Shown: one piece after another, positions 46,312-58,178 of the stretch
Position numbering within the stretch: the first letter of the stretch is position 1
Layout of the letters: every line of letters starts with the position of its first letter
Assembly: GCA_037157565.1 (NCBI GenBank)
Contig: JAZHRO010000036.1
Coordinates: 133,432,001 to 133,496,000, forward strand
DNA length: 64,000 bases
Reading direction: 5' to 3'
Source of the DNA: Thalassia testudinum
Taxonomy: Eukaryota > Streptophyta > Magnoliopsida > Alismatales > Hydrocharitaceae
Position numbers and translations under genes: made by a program
Notes under the pieces: generated by a model
Database searches by the model: none
The model's input: only the letters and a program-made list of their open reading frames with translations
Told to the model about the DNA's origin: nothing

Positions 46312-49115
46312 AGACCTGTGCCACCAAAACCCTTTTAAGACGTCTGGGAGTAAGTCCAGACTTCTGGACACCTTCCCAGACATCTAGAAATCAATTTTTG
46401 CATGCGTACGACCGCGAGTCTGCACGCGTGCCGCGCGCAGACTGATCCCCAGCCTCCCTCTTCTCTTTCTTCCTCCCTTCACAGACTTGCAGAGCCTCCC
46501 CCCCTACGCCTACAAATATCCCCTCCTCTCCCTCACGCCACCCCACATTTATCCATCCCCCTTCTTCCTTCAGTGAGGGTGAGAGCAAGAGCAGCGAGTT
46601 GCTGCCAAGTGCAGCGGTGGAGAGGAGAGGGGCAGCGAGAGAAGGGGAGAGAGGAGAACGCACTAGCCGTGAGGGAGCTCGCTGGAGAGGCTCGAGGCCG
46701 GTCGGCGTGTGCGAAGCAGAGTGTGTGTCGGGGAGGTTCCCCCGACGCTGCTGCAGCTAGAGCAGCGGATGAGTAGTTGCGCAGCGTGGTCGCGCGCAGG
46801 AGGAAGAAGATGAAGGAGCTTCTGATTCTGGGATTTTTCTCAGAATCAGACGTCTGGACCTACATCCAGGCGACGTGGATGACGTCTGAAAGCAACTCCA
46901 GACGGCTGAGAGATACGTTTTGCCTCCTACGCTTCCTTTTGCGGACGTCTGTTGCGTGTCGTGGTTGAGAGATTTTGCGTATGCGTGCAGGATTCGCTTC
47001 GGGAAGGCACGGGACACGCCCTCCCATGTGGTTCAGACGTCTGGGCGAGTCACCAGACGGCGGAGAGCGTCTCCAGACATCTGGAGGGATGTCAGACGTC
47101 TGGAACTAGGTCCAGACGGTTCAGCAGAATCCCTGGACGTTTGAGGAGCAGCGCAGAGTAAGGTATGATCTGGACCCTTTTTTAAGACGTCTGGAAGATG
47201 TTCCAGACGTCTGATTTGAGTCAGAGTTGTCGTTTTTGACCCGTTTAGGGTCCATTCGAGGTCCGATTTCCGTGTTTAAGATTCCGTTCTTCTTTGTATA
47301 AGTTCCTCTACTTGTTGGAATGCTTTTATCATGTTCTAAGTGGTTTCTTGTGGTTGATCCTTGTGTTAGGACCTTGTTCTGTTGCGGATTTGGGGGTTGT
47401 AGAGGCACGTGGACTTGCCGATCGAGCCCCCATTACTTCCGATTTTGCGGGTAGAGTGGCTTCCCTTAGTTAATTACGAACATAAATGTATATCTGGAAT
47501 AAATGATAGATCCTAGGGTATGGCATGAATCCTAGGACCAGAAACATTAGATTGAATGATAGATCCTAGGGTATGGCATGAATCCTAGGATTAGAAACAC
47601 TATATTGAATGATAGATCCTAGGGTGGCATGAATCCTAGGACCAGAAACACTGGAATGAATGTATTGAATGCCTGAATTGCAGTCTTGGTTGAGTAGATA
47701 GAATCATAATAATTACCTGTAATTGGATAACAGCTACCTATAAAATGTAGAGTACTGTTGTTAGTAACTGCTACATGTAATTCCTGTTGTTTGAAAATTA
47801 AATTTGAGCTGCTTGTATATAAACTGGAAAAGAAAGATTGAATGTTGAAAACATATGTTATATGCGAATAAACCTGAAATGATGAAACCTAGTATGACTT
47901 GGCTTGAGAAACATGAACATGAACCCTACGGGGAATTAGGAGTAGAGCTTTTGGAAATAAATAGAATGGAACTGGAAAGGTGAACGGGGAAGGGTGTTGT
48001 CTCTTAGGTAAGTGGTACCAAGGGAAGCACATATTACTTGTTTAGTGCAGAGCGGAGCCAGCTGCCCTAGGGTTGAGACCTGGGGTTAGGTTTGGCCACT
48101 TTGTATCGACTTTTGGCCCTCGCGTACACAGTACCGGGGAGAGCTACTAGTGTAGGGATGGAGCTAGCCACCCCACGGGGCTCTGGGTTCAGTTAGCCGT
48201 CCTACACCGACTTGTTAGGCTCACTAGGCAAACCAGGGTAGTCAGGCTAGGGTGCACGGACTGTGGAGGGGCGAGACCCCTGTTTGGTTACTGTGGAGGG
48301 GCTACACCCTTGTTATTGAGAGGGCTTTGCCTTATACTGGTTCCGTGCTGTGCTTTCAGCGCACCCGTTAACGGAAACGACTGACCGCGTGCCAGTGTGT
48401 GGTAGCTACTCGTGCGTTTATCGTGCGTGCTGTAGTCACCGTTACGTCTGTAAGCGACCTTGGGGTGGTTGACTGAGGGTAGGACCACCACGGGGGGCTC
48501 TCCCGGTTAGGAGAGCACTACATGCTACTTCTACTTTTCGGAAAAGACTGCAATCAAGATCGTTCTCACGAGGAACATTCGAGATCAAGAAAAAGACCTG
48601 ATAAATACACCAAGTGATGAAAGAAAGAATAATTAGTGGAATCAAGAAAGAAATTGAAAACAACAGCTACCTGTCCACCGTTACTATTTCTCTTAGTTAG
48701 CTGGTTGCCACTCTACTTAGCGTTTCGCTGACGTATCGTACTTACCACCTTTCTCAAGTTCAGGTGTTGAGCAGCCAGAGCTTACGGCTGCAGAGAGTGT
48801 TGGGCCCAGTGGAGTCCAGTAGTTGTACTTTTGTTGTACCACATTTTTTGTAATAGTGAGTATTTTGTTATACTTTTGTACTCTTTTATTATAGACTTCA
48901 TATTCCTGTACCTGTTTAGATTCTTTACTGTTGTGGTGATGTGTGCTGTAGTAATTTATTTCTTTACTACCGTACTTTGTTACTTGCATGGTGAATGTGG
49001 TTTATTTTACTACTTTTTGGTTATTTTCTCGTTGGACGACTGGGTCTTGGGATCAGTCGAGTCGATCCGATTCTTGTATCCTGTAGGGATTTAGGAATCG
49101 GATCGTAACATATGG
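46312..49115 (+). mobile_element. Solo LTR A4
   Basis: LTR 46317-49110 with perfect duplications TATGG (46312-46316, 49111-49115). It starts TGTTAAGACCTGTGCC as A2 does and ends GGATCGTAACA. TATA-like TACAAATAT is at 46511-46519, the degraded palindrome at 46821-46850, and a three-unit CCTAGG minisatellite at 47505-47660. Confidence 0.95.
47505..47660 (+). repeat. CCTAGG minisatellite in A4 (3 units)
   Basis: Three units of 50-54 bp starting GATAGATCCTAGGGT, with near-identical neighbouring units. Confidence 0.85.
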
Positions 49116-49167
49116 TGCAAAGAAAATTAGAGATCCTTAGAAGACTCTATTAGAAATAATAAATTCT

Positions 49168-49324
49168 GCCCCTAGCGGGTGGCTCAGCTAGTAAGGTCCT
49201 TATACTCCTATTGAAGGAATGGGGTCGTCGATTCGAGTCTTTTGCCTGGAGGTCATGGAGTTGGAATGCTTGCACTCTCCCAGGAATTACCTCGCAGGAG
49301 GGAATTTTGTCATAAAAAAAAGAG
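49168..49324 (+). mobile_element. tRNA-derived SINE 1
   Basis: About 157 bp with box A-like TGGCTCAGCTAGT (49180-49192) and box B-like GTCGATTCGAGTC (49227-49239), ending in an A8 tract. An 8-bp duplication TAAATTCT lies at 49160-49167 and 49325-49332. Polymerase III boxes, poly(A) tail and duplication together identify a SINE. It lies inside the second copy of the tandem duplication; copy 1 shows the empty site. Confidence 0.9.
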
Positions 49325-49500
49325 TAAATTCTCCCGCAAGGGTTTTTTTTCTCTAAACCCCATGTTTTCACCATTTCCATTCTTCTCATGACATCCTAAA
49401 GAAATTGGCATACCTTCTCCAAAAGTCACCAGCCATAAATAGTAGGTAATCATAAGAACCCCACTAGAGTCTCTCGCATATAGTAGTAAGTAATCATCCC

Positions 49501-50105
49501 CAAGTTGCATGGGAGAGTAAGCACTTAGCTAAGTAGACAAATGACTCAGCAACCAAGGTCACCACCATGGACTGTATACCTTGTTGGAGACTGATTTTTG
49601 TTAGATGCACTATAGAAGAGAAAAGCACGAGACAATATAAGCTCTTGATGGCTTGCTTGTAAATGCATGCCATCAATGGTTGCCTGTCAAGGCCTTATAT
49701 AGATAGCCTTGGACCGTTTATAATAATCAGCTTGAATTAATTAAAATCTATTTCCTTAGTTCATTGCACTTGTTATCATTATTAAATGTAGGTTATGAAT
49801 TTCCTGACATTTGGAAGATCCATCAAGATATATGAGCGATCCTGATGATCAAGTGTTCTATCCCAGAACAATAATCCATCTGTCCAAGTAACCTAATGCT
49901 ATAAGGTCTTGAATTTGGATTATCTTAGTCGACCTAGATTACTCTTTCCATAAGGATCCCAATGCCTTTCGTTTCATGAAAATTAAAGTTTCATAGATTG
50001 GGTTATGGAAGTTTTGCTAACATGCCCTCTTTGTGTCTTGTGATTTCTGAATTTACCCCCACATCTTGGAGTTTGCACTCGAATCCTTGGTGGAAGTCCT
50101 TTCTA
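49501..50105. other. Unassigned AT-rich region
   Basis: No feature recognised. Confidence 0.5.
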
Positions 50106-50189
50106 AGTTCTTTATGAATTTTTTTTTTATTGAAAAGATGAGGTGTGCTATCAATGACGATGGTAGACTGGGAGTTCTTTATGAATTTT
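50106..50189 (-). mobile_element. 50-bp micro-insertion with 17-bp duplication (LINE 3' tail)
   Basis: The 17-bp sequence AGTTCTTTATGAATTTT occurs at 50106-50122 and 50173-50189 and flanks a 50-bp insert. On the minus strand the insert ends CATCTTTTCAATAAAAA. A long duplication plus an A-tail is the signature of target-primed reverse transcription, so this is an extremely 5'-truncated LINE or a LINE-mobilised fragment. Confidence 0.7.
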
Positions 50190-52739
50190 GAAAACGAACA
50201 ATACCTGTTTCATGCAAAATAGAGGTTAGTAGTGCATTTTCTAGAGTTTGCTTGTGTTTCACGTTTTGTATTTTCTTTTTCAAATTGTTGTGTTTAGCGT
50301 TGGTATATCCGAAGCTCAAATCAGTTCTTGAGTTGGGCATCTGAAGCTTCCACCTTATTCTCCTTGAAAAGATGAGTCCAACTGATCTTATTGCACTCAA
50401 ATTGGAGATGGCAAACATGTGCAATGGATTTTTATATGGGTTTCCATTTAAAAAAATCCTAAACTCTCTAAACCCCAATTTAATCCTACCTGCATCACCC
50501 TTGTCATGATCTGCTGCATCACCCTCCCCTCCCTGCTTCCTAGGGTACTACGACCATCGTTCAGCCACCTCCTTCTCTAGCCATCTCTAACCAGCACTTC
50601 CCTCCCCAGTCTCTTCCTCGTCTGCTACCACCAACAGTCCCCTCCCTTCCTCTGCAATGCTATAAGGTCCCCTCCTTCAACCATCCCTCTCTTTCCTGTG
50701 ACAACCATTAGGGTTTGCTGCCTTCCCACTTTCTCCTCAAGTGCATGCAACATAATACCACTTTAGCTACCCCTACACCTCTGGTGCCAATCTAATTGTA
50801 GCCATCACCACCATTCCCACATGAAAGTACTAGAAGAGAGGTGAATAGTGTTAAAAATGGATTATCAAGTAATTTAAGCAACTAAAATTGTTTATGAGCA
50901 TACACAATGTAAATAAATGTTAGAACATTAATTTGTTGTCTATAACACTAAGATATAGGGTGGAAAATCTTCTGAAAAGGAAAAATTCACTACTTAAATC
51001 TCCAAACCTAAAACTTTTCCCTGGTTTGATATCGGAATCACCCACCAAGATACTTAAGGGGTACCTTAACCCTCCTGACATAAGACACTCTTGAAACCTA
51101 TTCAAGAGAAGCTCTGTCCTCCTTAGAGAGATGGAGCCCCACAGCCCGGGCCCTCAGGGTACAACAAATTAATAGAAGAACAAGAATTTTAATGAATACA
51201 ACTCAATAAAAAGCCCCCATGGATAGGACCCAAATTTAATTAAATCAGCTATCAAAATGGATAAATTAAATACTCCCTTTACTTCATTTGACGTGCATGA
51301 ACGTGAGCCAGAAGGAGGAAAGCAATTTGAAGCTCCAAGGATTGAGAGTGGTGATGCAAGGAGCTTGGGATTCCAGGAGGAGCACACATAGGGTCTCGCG
51401 AGGGACAACTTTGGCAGAGCGTAGGCTTTGGGGCATGCATTACTGGGTAAAGCATCTTTCCCCTTGTTGATGTTTAGATTTCGAATTGCACAGCCTGATG
51501 ATATCCCTCGTGTAGTTTTATTGACTTGTTCATTTCTTCAGTTCATTTCTTTTGCTGGATTTGGTAGTCCTCTTTTAATTATTCTGGAAACTTAAAGATA
51601 ACCCCATAATTAAAATTGAGGGAAACCTATCTTTGTAATTGAGATGCTATCTTATTGTGAATAGCACCTTTGATAAATGTGTTTTATTAAAATGACATTC
51701 TTGAAACATTGTTAACTACAATAGAAGCAAAATGAAATATGTTATGTGCTCAACTATAGCTTGGTATGTATGAAACCCTATATATCGGAAAGAAAAGAAA
51801 CTTGTGACATGATGGGCAGTATGAAAACTAAATGACGTTGATTACCTTTGTTAAAGAAACCCAATTGAGTATACGCTTGTCACCAAAATATGGGCATGGA
51901 AAATATATGTAGCTATGATAGACAAATATAATAAGTCAAAGAGTTGCATGCCTCTTTGACTACCCGCCCGAGATGCATGGCACCTCGGTGACTTGGTGGG
52001 ATTTGATTCGGAGTGAATATTTGGGATGGGGGTGGATTAGTTGGTGGGGAGATGCCGACCCGATGATAGTGGTTTTTCCTTTCTCTAGTCGTAGGGTACA
52101 ATTGCTCCTTTTGGTAGCTACACGTCGCATCAAGACTTGGGCGATGGTTCGCAATGTGTACAGTTGGTTGGCCACCCAGTGAGCCATACCAGGCCATGAT
52201 GAGCCATATTAATATAACTTGGTCTTAGGAAATTGAATTATGGGGAATAAAAGATACTTACAGAACGTAAAATGGGGTTTTCTTTTGCATTCCACTACTT
52301 TGCTACCCTATCGTTTTGTCTATTTTACGATACCTTACTGAGTTCTTTGGTTTACTTAATCCTATGTTTGCTTCCAACCAGGTTCATAGCTGATATACTA
52401 GGTTGTGCTTTGGGATCAGTATACCTCAGCATGCTGTAACACGTTAGATCTTAGATTAGTAGATAAAACCTTTGCTTTTGATTTTTAGATTTGTTATGGT
52501 TGAGAGACGTGGTTTTACGTCATGCGAGTGTCATTCTAAATTGTACATCAATCTTACTTTTAAATCTCTCTCTAAGTTCCATACTCTCGAATGTTGGACT
52601 ACTACCGTACTTTTGCTTTATTAATGCTGGGTTATGGTGTGCTTTTGCTTATTAGTGGACAAGTAAAGGCAATAAGGAGTTTTGGTTGTTGGGGTCATGG
52701 GGGTAAAACTATAATGATTCACCTCATGCTTAGGATGGA
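50190..52739. other. Unassigned region
   Basis: No gene recognised. TTACTGAGTTCTTTGGTTTACTT near 52335 resembles the Tekay-type motif of LTR E, and CTGTAACA near 52435 could be an LTR end, so an old gypsy LTR may lie here. I cannot bound it. Confidence 0.4.
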
Positions 52740-53470
52740 CTTGAGCAATAATTGATAATGACTGAATATCATACTTAATGAGTATTGATATCTCATACTC
52801 AATAACTATCAGTACTTATGGCCCCATATTGATACCATTGACCTATAATCTCTGATCCTATATCCAAGTAATATCGATATTTATGGGTTATAGTTTGAGA
52901 TTTATGTTTAGTCATTTATTTATCCAGTAGGATATACTGGTACTATTGATTATAGTATCGGTACCCATCCAAATATTGATATCCCTCTAAGATACTATTG
53001 ATCTCAACTAGTATCGGTATTCATGACAAGTATCGATACATGTTTAGTATATGCTTGAATATGAGAATTGGTGTCTCATTCCAGTTTTCTACATGTACCA
53101 ATACTTATAGTTAAGTACAGGACGTGAGGTACAGTTTTGAGTGACATAACTCTGATCTCTTCCTGTAATCAATACTGTATTAGTAGCTTATAGGTTTTAG
53201 CCAAATCAAGTCTAAATCCAAACTTGCACCTCATGAGTATCGATACTTGTGATGAGTATCGGTATCCACCATTCACAGGTTTGGTTTCTGGAGTCTAAGG
53301 CCAAATCTGTAACTTGTTGGTATCGGTATTCCTATTAAGTACCGATACTTATGAGTTACAATCTTTGTTCCCGAGTCCTGAAGCCAAATCTATAATGCAC
53401 GTATATTGATATTTATCTTAAGTACTGATACTTATACCAGTTCTGAAAAAGTTCTTGGTTTTTCGAGAGA
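52740..53470. repeat. Array of GTATCGATAC-like words
   Basis: Words such as AGTATCGATAC, GTATCGGTACC, GTACCGATAC, ATATTGATAT and AATATCGATAT recur roughly every 30-60 bp through 700 bp. Most are palindromes or one or two bases from one. No coding sequence. Confidence 0.7.
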
Positions 53471-55140
53471 TAATACTATCATCTAAACCTAGTTTATGCA
53501 GGGTCTAGGTATTACTAAAGTTCTATCTAAAAGAGATGAAACATAAGAACATATGCAAGAGTTTAACCCATATAAATATAATGAAATATATATGTGTACA
53601 TATGTATGCACGCACACGCGCACAGTCATATAATATATTAGGCTCTTCCAAGAGTTCCATTCTCTTGTTGGATAAAAATTACCAAGGAGAAAAACCACAT
53701 CCTCCCGTTGTCCTGTCTCCTTGTTCTCCCTCTCTTTCTTGTCACGATGGGGGCAACCCAAAATTAGATAGAAGAAAGACAACATGCCTCTCGCTCCCTT
53801 GAAGAAAACGTACGCTCTTCTCTGTTGGGGGCCCTGACCACCAGCTCTTCCTCCCTTACCTCCCAGACGTCTCCTCTCCATTGATAGAGTCACCACTTCA
53901 TCATGCATAATGATTGGCGGCTCGTAGCGCCCGTGCGGCAATGACATCTTGTGGTGTGGTCAAGGGGGCTTGTTGCTTGAAGTGGCGTTTGTTGAGCGGC
54001 AGCCGTGTGGTCGAAGGGTGGGGTTCGGCTTGCTGGGTTGTGGATCGGTGCGGTCAAGCTCGGTTCGTCCTTGACATGTCTTCCTCGACAATGGCGTGCC
54101 CCGCGGTGCTGGGGTCAAGAGAGCATGGCGTGGTTCCAGATTGAGTGTTGCTTCGACAACGATGACGTTCTCAGGCTAGCACTTGATGAGTGGAGCTCCG
54201 ACGTCTCGACCTTGATCCTCAACGTTTTCCTCCTTGAAGTCGTACGATGCTGCGTGTCCCTTTCTATGGTCGACGGTTGGTGTTGGCATGCTTTGTTGGT
54301 GTTGATGTGCTTGGTCTTTCTTTTTATTGTTTTTTCTAGCTTAGTTTTGTTTTGTTGAGGACCACGTGTGACCCTGTGTTTTTTACGGTCGAGGTTCTGA
54401 CGTTTGTTAGTGGTCGTTTTCGACCTTTGAGTTGATTATTTCGACTATCCAATGCATTCTTCGAGATTTGTCTCGTTGACACTTTGTCGTATTTACGAGT
54501 GTGGGGTTATCCTCCTTCGGGAGGTCATTCGGTTCTTGATTTGGTGGTACATTTCTTTTTTTTTTCTTTTATTTCTTATCTTATTATATATTTCCCCCAT
54601 GATGGGTGAGGATATCCTGCCTCCCTCCACGTCCATTTGTATCAAGTTCTCTTTAATGAATATATTTTTCAAAAAGAAAAATTAGGTAAAAGAAAAGAAT
54701 GGTGGTCTGTTGAGGATCATGACTGCCCATCAATCAACAATTGGAAAATGAATTGGTCGTTGATTTGCATCTTCGCTCATCAAAGAGTCACTAGTCTTTG
54801 CACATTTCTTTTATAACATCACACCTCCTTTATGTATTTTTTGTCCATACAATATTAATAATCTTAGTTGATCACTTTATATAAATAGGTATTAAAGATA
54901 TAGGATATAACACACACACACACATATATAGAGAGAGAGTATACATTGAGCATTGTACTCACAAATTTTCTAAAAAGCCTAAAATGGTGACTGTTAGATT
55001 ACACAAGCATTTGATGAAACTACTTCACTATACCGTAAATGATTTTAACCAATTCACATAAACCATCGATTAATTGTGGAAATAATCAATCATAATCATC
55101 TTATTAGATATAGAATATAACAATGAATCCTATAAATTTT
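53471..55140. other. Unassigned region
   Basis: The part 53880-54680 is GC-richer and ends TTCTCTTTAATGAATATATTTTTC followed by an A-rich tail, which looks like the 3' end of a retrotransposed sequence. I see no conserved domain in its frames. A CA/TA/GA microsatellite lies at about 54910-54946. Confidence 0.35.
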
Positions 55141-55159
55141 GTATTGATTATCTTCTATA

Positions 55160-55355
55160 ATGTCAATTGCTTATATTATAATCAATTATGTGTTGCCGGC
55201 TTGTATTACAACTCTGCTATTTATTATTTTATGTGTTGATGCCTTGTATTACAATTCGACTATACATTATTTTATGTTGTTTACTTGTATTATAACTGAC
55301 TTTCTATTATTTTATGCGTTGCTGACTTGTATTACAACTCAACTTCGAACGTCCT
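55160..55355. repeat. AT-rich tandem repeat, about 55-60 bp units
   Basis: Three to four imperfect units built from CTTGTATTACAACT and TATTATTTTATG. The single open frame through them is a by-product of the repeat. Confidence 0.7.
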
Positions 55356-56827
55356 TGCTACTCAATATCTCTTTGTAATATAAAAATTATATTCAATAAA
55401 AGCGATGTATTACGAAGTAACTATAATATATTACAATATCTTGTATTTAACGTTACAACTTGTAACGACCCGATTCCCGAGTCCCTACGAGACAGGAGAA
55501 CCGGACCGACTCGACTAATCCCAAGACCTAGTCGTCCAACGAGAAAGTAACCAAAAGAGCAGGTAAATAAATCACATTCAGCATGAATATAACTAGCAGT
55601 AACAAAATACAGGAGTAAGAAAATGAACTACTACAGTATATACCACCACAACAGTAGAACAACAGTTATAACATAACATGAAGCTACAAGTAAAGAAGTA
55701 CAAAGAGTAACAAGAATTACTCACTATAGTGGAACAAAAGGGGTATAAAAAAAACTGCGGTAACTCTACTGGACCCTACTCGGCCCAGCGTCCTCTGCAG
55801 CCGCTGACCCTGGTTGCTCAACACCTGGTCCTGAAAAGTAACGAGTGTAACACGTCAGCGAAACGTTGAGTAGAGTGGCAACGAAAAACTAAAGAAGCAG
55901 TAGAGTGTACAGTGACTGTTATATATTTACATCCTTTGTTTGCGTCTTTCTGTTATTTCACGATTTATTTATTTCTCAGATCCTTCACTTGATCTCGAAT
56001 GTTCCTCGTGGGAACGATTTTGATTGCAGTCTTTTCCGAAAAGTAGAAGTAACACGTGGTGCTCTCTTGGTCGAGAGAGTTCCCGTGGTGATCCTACTCT
56101 CAGTCAACCACCCCAAGGTCGCTGACAGACGTAACGGTGACTACGGCACGCGCGATAAACACACGGGTAGCTACCCCGCACTGGCACGCGATCAGTCGTT
56201 TCCGTTAACGGATGCGCTCAAGCACAGCACGGAACCAGTATAGGGCAGAGCCCTCTCAGTAACAGGGGTCCAACCCCTCCACAGTAGCCAAACAGGGGCT
56301 TGCCCCTCCACAGTCCGCGCACCTTCGCCTGACTACCTTGGTTTGCCCAGTGGGCCTAACAAGTCGGTGTAGGAGGGCCAGCAGAACTCCGGGGCCCGTG
56401 AGGTAGCTAGTACTCTCCCTACACTAGTAGCTCTCCTCGGTATTGTGAACACGAGGGCCAAAAGTCGGTACAAAGTGGCCAGACCTAACCCTGGGTCCCT
56501 GGGGCGGCTAGCTCCGCTCTGCACTATGAGGTAATGTGTGCTCTCTTTGGTACCACGTACCCAAGAGACAACACACTTCCACGTTTTACTTTCTCAGCTC
56601 CATTCTATTCTCTTTCCAGGAGTTCTACTCCTAATTCCCCGTAGGGTTCTAGCTCGTTTAACTCAGCACATTTAGGTTTCACCGTTCCAGTTTTACGTTA
56701 TACAACTCATGTTCTCAATCATATTTATTCCTTCATAACAGGCAGCGGTTAAATAAATTTACAGGCAGCTATTGTTTCCTTTCCACCTTTCTAACACTGC
56801 AATATTTATGTCCATATCATTAGTTTT

Positions 56828-56965
56828 CCAGTCCTAGGATTCATGCCGTACCCTAGGATCTATCATTCAATCTAGTTTCTAGTCCTAGGTTTCATGCAAT
56901 ACCCTAGGATCTATCATTCAATCTCGTTTTCTCCGTCCTAGGGTTCATGCAGTGCCCTAGACTTT
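56828..56965 (-). repeat. CCTAGG minisatellite in A5 (3 units)
   Basis: Three units of about 50 bp with paired CCTAGG-type words around ATGC. Confidence 0.8.
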
Positions 56966-57651
56966 ATTAATTATTCCACAATTGTAACAAATTTGATTAA
57001 GTAAATTAAAAGCCACTCTACCAGCTACAACGGGAGTACTGGGGGCGTAGTCGGAAATCCCACGCGCCTCCGCAACCCCGAGACTGAAATGGAATGGGGT
57101 CCTAACACAAGGATCAAATACAAGGAGTTTCTCAGAACGGTATATAATTACTGTAAACGGGTAGAGGATTTTATTCCGAAAAGAACGCAACTCGAAACGC
57201 GAAAAACGGATTCCGAACGGGCCCTAAACGGATCGAAAACGACGAAACTGCCCAAAATCAGACATCTGGAACCTCTTCCAGACGTCTTAAAATGTGGGTC
57301 AGAGCGTACCTTCGTTCTGTGTAATCTCTCAGACGTCCAGAAGCCTGCGCGGACGTCTGGCTTAGTTCCCAGACATCCGATGGTCACCCCGGACGTCTGG
57401 AAGTCCTTCCCGTCGTCTGGCACTGCGACCAGACGTCCGATTCACGTGGGATGGTGAGCCCTCGCGCCCTCCCGAGCAGAACCTGCACGCACGCACACCT
57501 GTTCTCAGTACGACGAGTCGCAGACGAAGGCACGGCGGACGGCCGCATGGCCGTACACGCGAAAAAGGGAGAAGATAGAAATATCTTACCTGACAGACGT
57601 CTGGGCAGGCCTCCAGGCGTCTTCACTGTCGTCTGGTCGTAAGCCCAGACG

Positions 57652-57681
57652 TCTGATTCTGGAAAAATTTCCAGAACCAGA
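57652..57681. promoter_or_regulatory. HSE-like palindrome of A5
   Basis: Near-perfect 30-bp palindrome with TTCTGGAA and TTCCAGAA dyads, at the same place as in A1 and A3. Confidence 0.65.
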
Positions 57682-58178
57682 GCTCAACTCGCCCTCCGCC
57701 CGCGACGCACGGCCGCGCCACGCCCCGTCCGCCTGCTGCTCGAGTTGCAGCAGCCCCTCCGCGACACTCCACGCCCGTTGCTCCCCCGCCGGCACGCTCT
57801 AGCTGCCCCGGTAGGCTCGAGCCCTCACGGTCGAGCGTCTCCTCCCTCGCGCAACACCTCCAGCACACTTGCTGCGGCTGCTGCTGCCGCCGCTCGCTCG
57901 CGCTCTCGCACCGGCTGGGAGAAGAAGGAGAGGAACACGGAGGAGATGAGGGTGAGGGAGAGGGCGAGGGGCCTTTTAAGGCCGCGCGGGGAGAGAGAGA
58001 GAGACGACGCACCCTGTAGGAGGAGAGAGGGAAAAAGAGGGAAGAGAGCGGCGGGCGCAGGTCTACGCGTGCATGCACGTAGACGCAACCCCATACACCG
58101 CAAAAATTAAATACCAGATGTCTGGGTCACTTCCCAGACGTCTTAAAATCGTCTTGAGGCCACGTTCGTAACACAACT

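Larger units (their letters stand above)
45918..49500. repeat. Tandem duplication of about 290 bp, second copy disrupted
   Basis: Copy 1 is 45918-46206 and copy 2 begins at 46210. Both contain CCAACTTCCTCTTTGACCCC, a 22-bp stretch ending GATTGTAGGCT, then GAAATTGGCATACCTTCTCC and ACCCCACTAGAGTCTCTCG. Copy 2 is split by solo LTR A4 and by a SINE and ends near 49490. Both insertions therefore postdate the duplication or chose only one copy. Confidence 0.85.
55456..58178 (-). mobile_element. Solo LTR A5
   Basis: LTR 55461-58173, minus orientation, with perfect duplications CAACT (55456-55460, 58174-58178). In sense it starts TGTTACGAACGTGGCC and ends GGTCGTTACA. It contains GACGTC words, a TATA-like CCTTAAAAGG at 57971-57980, the palindrome at 57652-57681, a candidate intron at 57483-57589 and a three-unit CCTAGG minisatellite at 56828-56965. 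Closest in layout to A1 and A3. Confidence 0.96.

Noticed and set aside
49168..49240. A functional tRNA gene
   Set aside because: Box A and box B are tRNA-like but the cloverleaf cannot be completed, and an A-tail and target duplication show it is a SINE.
53489..53947. 152-codon minus-strand frame
   Set aside because: Low-complexity, no domain, partly derived from TATA/ACAC microsatellite sequence.
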